Assembly: GCA_004794655.1 (NCBI GenBank)
Contig: SMMW01000178.1
Span: 248,001-312,000, forward strand
DNA length: 64,000 nt
Direction: 5' to 3'
DNA from: Marisa cornuarietis
Taxonomy: Eukaryota; Mollusca; Gastropoda; Architaenioglossa; Ampullariidae
Shown here: positions 22,314-34,400 of the stretch, piece after piece
Layout of the letters: each line of letters begins with the position of its first letter
Position numbering within the stretch: position 1 is the first letter of the stretch
Program-made: the position numbers and the translations under genes
The notes under the pieces: generated by a model
Told to the model about the DNA's origin: nothing
The model's input: the letters and a program-made list of their open reading frames with translations, nothing else
The model's database searches: none

Positions 22314-24689
22314 GCTTGTATGGACATGTGTGTGGAAAACTACCCCCTCTTTACCCAAGTTATTAATATCTGTTGTGTTACAGGCAGGGCCGGGATTAGT
22401 AAGTGAACAAATATGTCGTTTGACAATTGTGTACCAAACAAACGTATGCTAAGTATCAAATATTTCACGTTGCACGGCTGCTTGATGACTTGTAATTTGT
22501 ACCTGGAATCAGAAAAGTCACAAAGTAGGTGAACGAAACAGAAGAATGAAATGAATAAATCAGGTGAACAAAGTGACCAGTAATTATGTCTAATCATACG
22601 AAGGTAGACAAGAGATCATAGGCCTTAGAACTGAAGTGAATGATACTGGCGCACAAAATAGAAATCAATCAAAAGATAAATTGAAAACATACCAGAAATG
22701 GTCAAAGCACGAAGTGCAAAATACAACAAAAATATGAAAAATTAATGCGCAGACGACAAGTGTGAAAAACAGCAAGCGATGGAATCGAAAGAAAAAATAT
22801 ATATATATAAGAAAATAAGAGACTTCATCTGCCATATAATGGGAAGACGTCTGCATCGTGTTGCCGCCAGATTTTGCCTCAGGAGCAGGAAGTGGCTTCC
22901 ATCGAATGTAATACACCAGTCTGGTCACTGCGCGCACTTTTTTTTTTCCTGAGCACGTACAACCCACGAGTAAGTACCAATGAATATGATGTCAGTGGAG
23001 AAGAACTGCCTTCTGAGAAATGCCAGAATAATTTTCTTAATGACAAATCTTTATTTACGAGGGCGATAGAATAAACCTAAGTCCTGCTCTTGTTTTACAC
23101 CTAGCGCTGCCTTAAGAGAGAGAGAGAAAAAATATATACTACAAACCAAAAGACACTTCGAAGAATGATCGAGAAGGAATGGTGGGTTATATGTACAAAG
23201 ATGGTAACTAGTATCTCATTTTAGAAGATTTGTAAATGGAGTAATGAAAAAAAAGTTACATTTGGTGCTTGTCAATTTTCTGTGCACGTGGTCAGCAATG
23301 CGTAAGATTTGTTAACATTAGATGGAAGGCATCTGCAAGAGATCAAAGATTTTTATTTAAATTTTTTAGTAGTCCTGTTATGAATTTGTATAGATTGGAT
23401 TCATTTTTTTCTGGAAATGTGAGGAGGGGTGTTCCACAGAATGCTATCTGAGTATTTCAAGATTTTCTTGAATAAGTATGGGAGTGTTGAGATTTAAGGA
23501 AGGTCTTCCATTTGTGTTGAGAAATAGTCTAGAAAAAAAGACATTTTTACTGTTAGTACTTTAAAAACAAGCAGAGTTTTTGTTGAATTTCAGTCTGTTT
23601 TTCAGGGACAAAACTCCTATGGTAGAGAAATCATTCCACTGTGTTGTTGGTTTGAGTTATTAAAGGGAAGTTAAGACAAATGAAGAGAAACAGAAAGGCG
23701 GGTAACTGATAAAAGGGAGCGAAGATGTGGACATCCAGGTCTTCGCATTCAGCACCCCCACCAACTATTTCTCTTCCCCACCCTTCTGACCTTGTCAGGC
23801 AGTGGTCAGCGCTGTCCTTTACGAGTCTGTCCAGCATGCTCTAGATATGTCAGGTGTCAAAGGTCTGCGGGCAAATACCAAAGTAATTATCCGGACATCG
23901 TGATGCGCGCCATCATTAAAGACTAATTACTGGAGTCTCTTAGCAGGGTCAAGGAAGGACATGCTGCAGGGTTTTCTTTGTTGTCTTGCGGATTTTTGCT
24001 GTTCTTGAGCCATGTTTTGTCCCCTTAAGAAGCTGCTTTTTATCCATTTCATTAAGATATAGCGAGTACCTACTGCAAAAAACATAGGAGTCATGTTTGG
24101 AAAAGAAAGATGTCGGGCCTGGTAAGCTTTATGGCTTAGTTTCTTCCTGCTCTGACGATCTCTGCAAACACGTGTGCAGGAGAGTAGGTTTAAACACAGA
24201 TGGGAGGGGGAGAATGAGGTGGGTGGATGGTAGGTTGATGGTCTTGTGGTGTAGCTTAATTTATGGGTGGGTGCGCATGTGGGCATATCTTCCTTATCCT
24301 GTTGTTCGTCGAGTACTTTTTTCAGCGACCGATATCACTATTTACGGTGAAAGGGAGCTGACTTGTTCAAACCTGTAATATTGCTGGGCAGATAATGTGG
24401 CCTTGTATCTGTTTATTTCTTCCCGTGCGACAAGCTAGCATGCAGTTATTTAACAATTGTCAAAAGTGGATGAAGAATCCATTCCTGTTATTCCCCCACC
24501 CACCCACCCCACAGCCACCTTTCCCCCACTATGGAGACTTTCGCCACAGGCTAACTCTTAGCCATCAGGGTTGGCATGAAACCAGGTTTAGAAAGCTTGG
24601 TCACTGTCTTGCTACAATGTGCACGCGTTGACGGAAAGAAAACGATTGCTCTTCGTAAAAAGCTGTACATTAGGATGGTGGCCAGAGGT
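22314..24689. other. Gene-free stretch
   Basis: No gene was recognised. It contains an AT run at about 22795-22810 and the second copy of an interspersed repeat at about 23370-23630. Reading frames here are short and unsupported. Confidence 0.35.
23370..23630. repeat. Diverged interspersed repeat, copy 2
   Basis: Related to 15660-15930 in the same orientation (shared words listed there). Confidence 0.55.
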
Positions 24690-25555
24690 TGGTGAAAGAA
24701 GTGGGGGGGGGGAGAGGGGCTCAATCGCTGGAGGACTCTGATGGACACACGAGGACCATTCATGGGTGTAGCGCCTACCACAGTGGGCGTGGCAACTCCC
24801 CCTCCTCACGTGATCGGCCACCTCGGGCAGAGAGTGACATCAAAGCGATGTTGACTGTGTGGCGATGTCTGCGGCGATGTGGCGCGAAGGGGTTGGGTGG
24901 GAGGAGAAAGGAGGACGCAAACGGAGAGCTGAGGTTGACGGTTTGTCGCATGCTCAGCCTTGTCAAGACACCTGCCACAAGTCGTTGCAGCGGCCGCCGA
25001 AGAGGCGGGGACTGGGTTCACCAGAAACCATTTGTAGGAAGCGCAACTCGGACACCGTCAGCGCAACCTTCGCACGTCGCACGCGCAAGGGGGGGTCTGA
25101 GGACACAGATGCACGTTCGGTAAACAGCCACTGGCGTTGCTGTCGTATTACTTGCACGGCAGTTTGGGTAGAGTTGCTTGATTGCTGGACAGCTTGTGCA
25201 CAGTCTGGTATCTAATTGTCGAACAGCTTCATTGGCGGACACCGAGTAGAATGTTTTGATTGATGGCGAGCGGGCAGCGATAGTCAGGCGGAGCCAAAAC
25301 TGCAGCCTTACCATCCCCCGCCATCTACCCGTGGAAGGAAGCTCGACCATTTATCCAGACTGACAGTTTCGGGTAGAACATTCCAGACCCTCGAGTGACT
25401 ACTACCTCAGTGATTGCACGTTTGGCGGGCAGTTGATCTTACCTGATCACGTGACCTGTTACATAAACTCCACCTCGCCTGCCATCTTAACGACACTCAA
25501 ACAACAGCTTTTGCTAAGACTTGTCTTCGTGCGGACCACAAAAACACAATTAAAG
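24690..25555 (+). promoter_or_regulatory. GC-rich block with a splice donor; candidate regulatory region or 5' exon
   Basis: G+C-rich, CpG-containing sequence (for example GCAGCGGCCGCCGAAGAGGC at about 24984) between AT-rich flanks. A possible donor AAAG|GTAACG lies at 25555/25556. Overlapping frames on all strands reflect GC content, and none has a domain. It could be another promoter of the nuclear receptor downstream; that is inference. Confidence 0.3.
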
Positions 25556-27080
25556 GTAACGCTTGCTTCTGCTCAGATTATGTTTGCACTATCTTATATA
25601 CCTGGACGACTGCGTTACATGGCAAATGATTGAGAATGTATTTCTTTGTCTTTGTTTTGGATTGCTATTATCCGCGTTAACTATTCATTTGAAAAATAAA
25701 TGTAAAACAGTTTTGTAGGTGTTGAATCAGATTAACACTCTACAATATTACCAAGATTTTTTTATAATACCGAAGTGTACTAACAGCCCTGTCTAATACT
25801 AATATATATATATATAGAGAGAGAGCTATTTAAATCTGTCTGCATATATAGGTGACGCACAACTGTTATGATGTAAACATAACCTTACACATTTTCATCT
25901 ACTACTTACGCACAGTTACTGATATACATGGCAATGTTACAGAGTCTAAATTACTTGAAATACTATGTAGTTATATCATGATTAAAGCCTTTATTAACCC
26001 TCTAAATATGGAGGAACGTTTGAGTAAATCTGAAACATGTTTACATGACGGTTGTATATAAACTTCACAAAATTCCCTATTTTATTCATGTCTCCTACGT
26101 GAACGTGATTATTCGCTTTATAAATCATACGGTTATTATTATATTATTATTAAAAGTGGTCAAATACTCGTCCATATCTGTCCGTTTGAAGAAGGGCTTT
26201 TAGGGATGGTACACAATGCAACTTTATCGGCGCTACACGAGTATCAACAGTTGTGACAACCGGTTACTTGTTCTCATTATTTGTGATGCTGCAACAGAGA
26301 GGAGGAGGCTTTCCGAGTCGAGGAAATAGAGTGATGTAGGGACGTTGGACTAGTTGTTCTGCGTCATCGCCTAGCGCGGCATAAGCGCTTTCCGCCACAA
26401 TAAATCCCCCCCCCCCTAGTCCACCTCGCCTGAAGGAAGATTAATTTAAGGATGGTCTTGTGGCCAGGCATGGCTAAAAACAACAGCAAACAACAATTAT
26501 GGAACATTTGTGTCAGTATCTAAACTAAAGCGTTATTATACCGCTCAATATATTCCTCGACATCAGCACTCTCAGGCAAAACATCCCACCGATCGGTGAG
26601 CACTGATCTTGACACACTTCTCTTGCCAGTCATTAAGTATGTATGCATTCAGGTCCCGCCCTGTACGTAACCCGACTCTCTGCTTGCCGAGTTGTTTTTC
26701 CACCTGTCTGACTGTCAACCTTTCACCCCATTTGATGGCGATGCTGGCCTTGTGAGCACGCTCCCTCGCTCGCGCTAATCTCGGTGTGAAGTCATCGATC
26801 GACAAAATCAAACTTGCAGATCGAGCTGTTTCTTTCGATTCAGCCCTGTATATATGTCAGTGGCATCCACTTTATTTGATCTTTCGTTTGTTGTTGCTGC
26901 TTGGCATTCTTCCGTTGTAATGCATCTTATGTATATATGTATATGTATATGTATCAGCCCTTCGATCGGCTGGAATGTGGCGATGTGTTGACAAGACGAT
27001 GAACTGCAATTTAAGGTCGATCGTCAGTGGGAGCCGTCCTGGCTGGGCAGAGACTCCAACGATTTTCCCAGCTGTGTGCA
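25556..27080. other. Gene-free stretch
   Basis: AT-rich to 26250, then mixed. It includes short AT/GA and TATATG microsatellites (about 25801-25827 and 26930-26955) and a C10 run near 26407-26416. No gene was recognised. Confidence 0.35.
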
Positions 27081-27174
27081 CCGTGCGACGTGTGCACCAA
27101 TAGCGGGGATCAAGTCCCCTCGCCGTCTCTTTGGTGCAGCAACCGTCACCGTGACCACTGCACTATGGGGCGCC
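27081..27174 (-). mobile_element. tRNA-like SINE head next to the palindrome
   Basis: On the minus strand the sequence starts GGCGCCCCATAGTGCAGTGG and continues with a B-box-like GGACTTGATCCCC about 60 nt later. This is the layout of a tRNA-derived SINE head. Its first 11 bases are also the outer end of the 116-bp palindrome at 27164-27279, so the boundary of the two elements is shared or ambiguous. Confidence 0.4.
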
Positions 27175-27279
27175 ATTAGGGGAATTTTCTCTACTTTCTC
27201 TCTCTAGCTACAGAACGCGCATGCGCGTTCTGTAGCTAGAGAGAGAAAGTAGAGAAAATTCCCCTAATAGCGCCCCATA
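27164..27279. mobile_element. 116-bp near-perfect palindrome (small foldback element)
   Basis: The centre lies between 27221 and 27222 (GCGCA|TGCGC). Arms of 58 bp are reverse complements with one mismatch. The outer 49 bp of the arm (TATGGGGCGCCA, then GGGGAATTTTCTC, CTTTCTCTC and CTAGCTA) match the inverted ends of the 580-bp element at 43890-44469, but the core differs (CAGAACGCGC here). No target duplication was obvious. The shared arm argues for a mobile family rather than a local accident. Confidence 0.8.
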
Positions 27280-27835
27280 CAGAACCACGTAGATAACAAC
27301 TCACTCACGCGGCCTGGAGACGCGGGGGGGGGGGGGGCAAGGGCGATGACGTCACGGAAATAAGTTGGTCAGGGTCAAGGGCAGTCACATTGCAGGCCGC
27401 GTGCCGCTGTCTGAGCAGACGACCACAAAACGTGCCGGGTATATGTGCGAAGGTCAAAAGCACCCTGTGGCGTCCAATCGTCAACAGTTTGGACAAATTT
27501 GGTCGGAGCGAGCACAGATTTGGGTAAGTTGGACACTTTGAGTGGCGGGAGGGGGAGGTTTGCTGTCCGTTGGGAGAGAGAGAGAGAGACTGGACGACAG
27601 CTGAGCGGAAAAGTCGATCCAGTGTTTTCCTCGGGCTGTCAGCAGTTCGGCCTTCGTGTTTGTTTGTTTGTTTGTTTGTTTGTTTTGGGGCGTCACACAC
27701 GTTCAGCGTGTACAGCAGGCCGTGCGTAGGGGCTAGCAGACGATCAGTTGACTTTGCAGTTTTTACTGGAGGTCGTGTTGCTTGATTGTGATAGTAATCC
27801 TGTCAGTCACCTCCCACAAGGCAGCGCGGTCTGTA
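27280..27835 (+). promoter_or_regulatory. GC-rich block with CRE and good splice donors; candidate promoter of the nuclear receptor
   Basis: Contains a G-run (27325-27337), a full CRE palindrome TGACGTCA (27347-27354), and two donor-like sites: TTTGG|GTAAGT (27523/27524, near consensus) and GTAG|GTAATT (27835/27836). A TTTG repeat lies at about 27656-27686. The block is the nearest GC-rich one upstream of the nuclear receptor coding exons, which need at least one upstream exon. Assignment as its promoter is inference. Confidence 0.4.
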
Positions 27836-28254
27836 GGTAATTCACCAACTGTAACTTAACTGCCAAAAACAAACTTTCAAAACCATTCGTGAAAACTTTC
27901 TCGGTGTGTTAGAGATGATGGGGTTACTTACTTGACTCATCTGTGCTGTGTGACTGTGTATCGGATAAGCTTATCCTTAAATTCCTTTGATTATTATTTA
28001 TTTAAAGCTGAAGGATGGTCATTAGACCTAAATTAAGAGCATGGAGATTGTTTCCTCTTTGTGTGTGTATATATATGTGAGGTAATATTGACCCGTGTTA
28101 GGTAATAATGGAACACACACACACAGCACAACATCATATGGTCAAACACACTTTTGGGTTTTTTGCCTAGCACCCGCACATCACAAAGTGGTGGAAAACT
28201 GGTAGAGATATTACCTGACAAATCAAATCTTGGCTTCCAGCATTGTAATAATGA

Positions 28255-28515
28255 TGATAATTAGTGTATAGTGTTGGATGATTACAGACACTGATATAAT
28301 TAGTGTATAATATTGGATGTGTACAGACACTGATAAAATTAGTGTATAATATTGGATGTGCACAGACACTGATATAATTAGTGTATAGTGTTGGATGTGA
28401 ACAGACACTGATAAAATTAGTGTATAATATTGGATGTGTACAGACACTGATATAATTGGTGTATAATATTGGATGTGTACAAACACTGATATAATTAGTG
28501 TATTATGTTGGATGT
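28255..28515. repeat. Minisatellite, 39-bp unit, about 6-7 copies
   Basis: The unit is roughly GATATAATTAGTGTATAATA followed by TTGGATGTGTACAGACACT. Because 39 is a multiple of three, the minus strand reads as an 87-residue frame with a 13-residue period; this is a by-product, not a gene. Confidence 0.9.
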
Positions 28516-31405
28516 GTCCAAACCTTAACAGTTTGTTACAAAATGTGCCACAGAAGCTTATGAAGGAAAGGGGAAAAAAAGATCAGTTACTTACATAGCC
28601 CTTTAAGTAGATCATGGCATAGAGAGCACAATAATGCTATTTTGCTGATGACTGTGAACAAGGATTTTATGGTTTTACTTCTGGCTCTTTTTGAAAATTC
28701 TGACTTTAGTCTAAGATAAATTTGGGCATGTTAATGCATTTATTTATAGTCATATGAGTGCATTTAAACAGTATATATATCCATATAAATATATTGCATT
28801 TATTTGATTGAACAACAGTATTCATGATACTATGTTTGTTTCCTTCCAACTAATTGGTGTGAAAGGCTTGATACAGGTTTTATTTTTATTTTTACTTGAC
28901 AGTGCAGAAGGTTCAAAATGAAACAGTGAAAGTCTGCAATGTACATTACTAAGATTTTGAAAGTCACTGCAAGTAAAAGAGTCATATCTAGCTTGAACAA
29001 GGTGAAGGTAGACTTTGAGAAAAGCTGTTTATGCAAGTTTGTTTTGTTTTTTTTTTTTTGGAGAGGGGGAGAAAAAGACAAAGTCTTCACAGGTCAGTGC
29101 TTGCATGTCTCCATAAGCTGTGCAATCTTAGGGCAGCATGTATGTCTTAGGCTAAAGGGGAAAGGGAGCAGGGGGGTGGTTTACCTCTGAAAAGGGACTG
29201 CAAATTGACCACGAAGTTTATTGGCAGACAAGTGAGAGGTAACCACTAACCATAAATGGTGACATCCATATGTGGGAGTTCATTGTAACACTGACCAAAG
29301 ACTAGAGCAAGGTTTGCGCCTCAACGGACGTTTGTGTCCAGGGAGACCACGCCTGGCTGGGCCAGCAACAAATAATTTGTGCAATGCAATGCAAACATGG
29401 TTCCTAGAATAGACTCTTTGTTGTGGGGGGTCTGTTATTTTTGGAAACAGGAAGAGATATCTGCTAGGTCCTGAGAACCCCAAAAATGGGTCCAAAGGAT
29501 TATTTTGGGCTGGGCTGGGTGTTGGCCGCACAGCCTTGAGACAACATGCAAGTGACGCCAGGCGACCATAATTTCAAACATGCTTTCCTTGGTGAAGAGT
29601 GCCAGGCTGTTTGTCTGTGGTTCCCCGTGTGTTTGACACAGGGTCAGGGGCGAAGCAGGAGTGGAGACTTAGGTCAACAGCGCTGTGTTTGAGCAGCACC
29701 AATGCTTTTTGAACAAATGGCCTGCATAGCACAGCCCTTGCTTGAAAGTAGCCCACAACTGTGGCAGGATTCCCATTCGTTTGAAGCTCATGGAAGCAGG
29801 CAGACTTCTTTTTTCTTCTCAGTTACTTTTTTGCTTTAATATCTCCCTCCCTCTTGTGCTTTTTGGCATTAACATCTGAATCATCAAAGGCTGTTTAGCC
29901 TACTTGCTCCTTGGGATCCTCACAGCCCTTAACTGTTTTTTGGGGTTTTTTTGCAAGTGTTGTCTTGCATTGGCATTGATTGTTGTCAGCTTGTGACAAG
30001 CTGCTATGGTGCTGACATTAAGGAATTGTGACTGTGATATGCTGCAAATTGTAAGGACAGCTTTTAAAGTGTAGGACTCAAAAGTGCAGGGTATGTAGAT
30101 TATATAGATTTTTTTGTCTGTAGCTTTACTTAGTTCGTAAACAACTTACAGGCAGTTACTTCAATATATTACTGTTTCAAGTAGCCTAGTTAAAAGTAGT
30201 TACTTTAGAGTACCCTTAACATTCATATTTAAATGCAGTTTAATAAGGTTTATTTTATTATGGTTTATAATAAATTACACTCATTTCAAGTAGTTTTGTT
30301 TCATACAGACTGCAAGATTTTTTGATGAATGATGCATATGTCAAATTTCATAGTTCTGAATTCATTATGTGGAATGAAATAAGTGATCCATGAGCTTAGG
30401 AAAAACACTTTAGGCAGCAATTTATTTGCTCTGCATTGTTGTAACTATGAACATATTGTGTAGTTTTAGAACAAGCAATACTGACATTTTGTGGCTAGAA
30501 TGTATTTCTATTAGCACACTAAATGCAGGTAAAATAAGGTTTATTTATAAATCAAATAATCTGTTTGAGAAAAATATAATGATATGGTAATAATGCACCT
30601 TTGGTTCCAGATGTTTAATCACTAATTAAAGCAGCTGTATATTTTTTGTTTATTTTATTGTTGTTGCATGAAGATGTATGTGTTCCGGTTACATCCTCTA
30701 GCATATTGGCTGGGTGCAGGGTGAAAGAAAGAAACTGAAGAAAAAAAATATGTCTAGGCCAGAGCACAGATGGTGTGCCGGTGTTTAGTACTCAAATTGT
30801 AACCTTGGAAACATATGTCTCTGGAGATTTTTATCAGTTTTCATTGGCCACAAAGTATATCTGTACTTCTGGTGATTGTGAGTGCAGAACATTGTTTGCC
30901 ATTTTTTGTGTAACCTGGGCTGCTGTCTAGTTACAAATAGTTGCACATATATTGGCTTTCAATAAAATAATACGTAGTTTAATAGGTTATAGAAGTTTTT
31001 AAAGTCAGGTTGTCTTTGGCGGGCAAACAATTGTTATATATGGTAATTTGAAAAGATGGAGCAAAAAATATATAAAAAGATACTTTTCAAAGTATTGTAA
31101 ATAAAGATTTAAGCTGTCATCTTAACAATTTTATTCAAATGTATGCTTCTGATTTTTAAAATTATGTATCTAGAAAGGGCATATGCTGTTAAATGTCTCA
31201 GAAGAGAACGTTTTTAAGCATAAGCAATTTTTTCCAAAAGTATGGATCATTTTTATAAATAGGCTTTAGTGTGTTATAAGTTTGGGTACCTGCCATTTTG
31301 TGTAGGCTTCAAACTATTTTAAATTCACATTCATTTAGCTAGTTTGTTTTTCAGGCAACCATTTTCTCGTTTAATTTTAATTTTGTTTACTTTTTTTCTT
31401 GATAG
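28516..31405 (+). other. Probable intron upstream of the nuclear receptor first coding exon
   Basis: AT-rich sequence without recognised exons. It ends in a polypyrimidine tract (TTTACTTTTTTTCTTGATAG) with the acceptor AG at 31404-31405. Confidence 0.45.
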
Positions 31406-31444
31406 GTTAACATCAGTGATGACCATCTTGTAAGAGTAAAGATA

Positions 31445-34400
31445 ATGGCATCAGAAATCATGGAAAAACAGACAGTAAGCCTTTTCCGTGACTTGAAGCT
31501 GAAAAGGAAGCGAGTGCATGACTTATTGATGGACTCTGAAGCAGCACGATCTCCATCTACTGAAGGGTCAGAAAGTGACCATCACAGTGACATAAGTGTA
31601 GGTAGTGGAGACAGTGCATATGTTTCTGACCGAGGGTCAGAGTATGGCAGAAGTGTCATCGGTGATGAGTCACCTATGAAGAAAATGTGGATGAGAGAAG
31701 AGAGCAGTGGAAGATGTCTGCAATATACTCACTGCATGGCCACCACCACCACCGGACAGAAGCGATCTTTGTCTCCCCAAACTCCGGTAGTTGCGGGTAA
31801 CAATGCTGCTGCATCCTTGACAACTAATGGTGCGGCATCCACCCTAGCCTACATCAGCTGTCCACAGGGTTACCTTATGCCGGTGTCAGCAGGCTTCCCT
31901 TCCATGGCTAACATGGCAACAAATGGGCTTAAGCTGCTGCCCATGATGGGCATGCCAGGAACCGGCATGTTTCCAGCAAGCTTGCATAACATGCCAGCAC
32001 CAATGTTCATTGCTGCCCCACCTACTGGCTACCTTCTGACTGCCACTGAAAGTATCTGTACACCAGCAGGGCCGGTCATTGCCTACCCACAGCTAGACAG
32101 TTCTACCCTGGCCACTGCCAGCCATCACCACCACCAGATCCACACTGCCACCAAGATGGCTTCCGAGAGTAAAGGGTCCACACCATCGCCCGCCTCCAGT
32201 CCTCACTTCAAAGAACCATGCACAGAAGACAGTCGTTTTGAGAAGGACCAGGAGTTCATCCTGCACTACACACACGGAAAGTTTGCCTACAGCGGCCACC
32301 TGGTGGAGAATCCCCACAACCAAAAGAGCCACCATGCAGCCGGGGGTGCAGAGCTAATGCAGGAGGACTCAGATGGAGAAGAGCCCATGGTGTGCGCCAT
32401 CTGCAATGACAAGGCTACCGGCCTTCACTATGGCATCATCACTTGTGAAGGGTAAGGAGGCAGTTCTTTGCCAGTCTACATCACTTCATGTTCATTTTAC
32501 ATAACTTCACACAATGAGTTCACATATCTTAACATTCAGTCCACATAGCTTCACATTCTGTTTACACTGGTTCGCAAATAATTTTATGTATCTTCACATT
32601 CATTCTACATAACTTCACATTCGGTTTATATAGCTTTAGTTTCAGTTTAAATAACTTTGGGATCTGCCCAGAAATAAAAGATTTTGAATGGACAAATAAC
32701 AAAGCTTTTCCCTAATAGGATGCCATCTTGATCTTTGGTGACTTGCTTTTGAAGACTTGAATGTTCCATTACCAGGTGCAAAGGTTTCTTTAAACGCACG
32801 GTACAGAACAAGAGAGTCTACACATGTGTTGCCGACAGCAACTGTGAAATCAACAAGGCACAGCGCAATCGTTGTCAGTTCTGCCGCTTCAAAAAATGTT
32901 TGCAAATGGGCATGGTTCTGGCAGGTAAGAAAGAAATTATTTGTAGCACTTACCTGTATTCATGAAAAAGGCAATTTTTTTAGGTGGTCAGCATTACTAA
33001 CAGTGCTTGATAGGTGGTTTTTCTTTTTTTTTTTTTTTTTTACTAAGAACGCATCCCATATTTTGCTTTTTGGAGTTTTTTTATTGTCAGTAGTGTGTAT
33101 TTTCTCAAATGAATAATTCTTAAATTTAGCTTTGTTTGATGGACGTGTTTTTTTCTTACGAGCATTTGGTTACTTTCTTGTAGTAATTAGAGAAGGAAAA
33201 CATAAACTATAGTTTATTTTATTAATAAGTAAATAGTTTATTGATAAATAATAAATAAATAAAAGAAATAATAAATAATAGTAAATAATCTGTCTCAGTT
33301 TATATTGTTTCGTGTTACACTGACCTGTTCTTATGCACACATACTTTATGCACATTCACACGTCCATCTACACATGTTTGTAGAGCTGATTGTTATTGTT
33401 GACTGTTACTCTGTTTAAGCTGTGCGTGAAGACAGAATGCCAGGAGGGAGAAATTCTGGAGCTGTATACAACTTGTACAAGGTGAGGTGAACTGTATGCA
33501 CAACTTGTACAATGTGATATACAAACATGTGCAGATAGTTATGTACAACTTGTGCAGGGTGGAGTTGTGAAAATGCTATGTACCACTTGTACAATGTGAG
33601 GTTGTGTGAACAGTATATGCAACTCAGTACCAGGTGAGGCTGTGCAGTGTATACAAGTTATATAAAGTGAGGTACAGAAAGTCATCAGATGTAACATGCT
33701 AATTTATTTGATTGCACACACTTAAACGAAATAGAAAAAGTACAGCAGGATTGGCTTGCCTTGCAAGTTCCTTGCTGTTCACTCATCACATGCATGCTTG
33801 GTGGGAAACTAAACCCTTGCTACCCATATGTCATATCTGAATGTCTATATTCTACATTTATGTTTGATTTAGGTCAAGTATAAGAAGCACAAGAGGCGAG
33901 AGTCTGCTGACAAACTGTTGAAACAGCGCCTGGTGCATCACATGACAAAGATGGGCCCTCCACCATCTGACTGCCTAGTGTCTGACTTCCAGGACAACAT
34001 CATCATGCATACCGGATGTCTTCCCCAGCATCCTAGTCAACACTCACGCCTTTCTCCCTATGTCCCCATGCCCAGGGCCTACGAGAGTCCCAAGATGGGG
34101 TCCGTGCCATCGCTACAATCAGACAGTGTCAGTGAGACTGACAATGGGCTTGATATTGATAAGGATAGTCTTTATAACATTCCCATGGATGATTTATCCA
34201 CTGCAGGTGACAGTGCCTATGATGGCAGTTCCGCCAGTATGGTAAGACCGTATTTAGGATGTTCCACCTCACCATCAGAGCTTTTCTGCACATCACCAAA
34301 GTCCCCAGCTCAGGTGTCTGCAACCTCTTCCCATGCTGCTTTGATCTCAGAACTTGTTAGGAAAGACTGCTTGTTGAGCATCGCAGAGGACTACAAGATC

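Noticed and set aside
24689..25350. Overlapping frames of 110-144 residues in the GC-rich block
   Set aside because: Open on several strands at once because of GC content; no domain, no consistent codon pattern.
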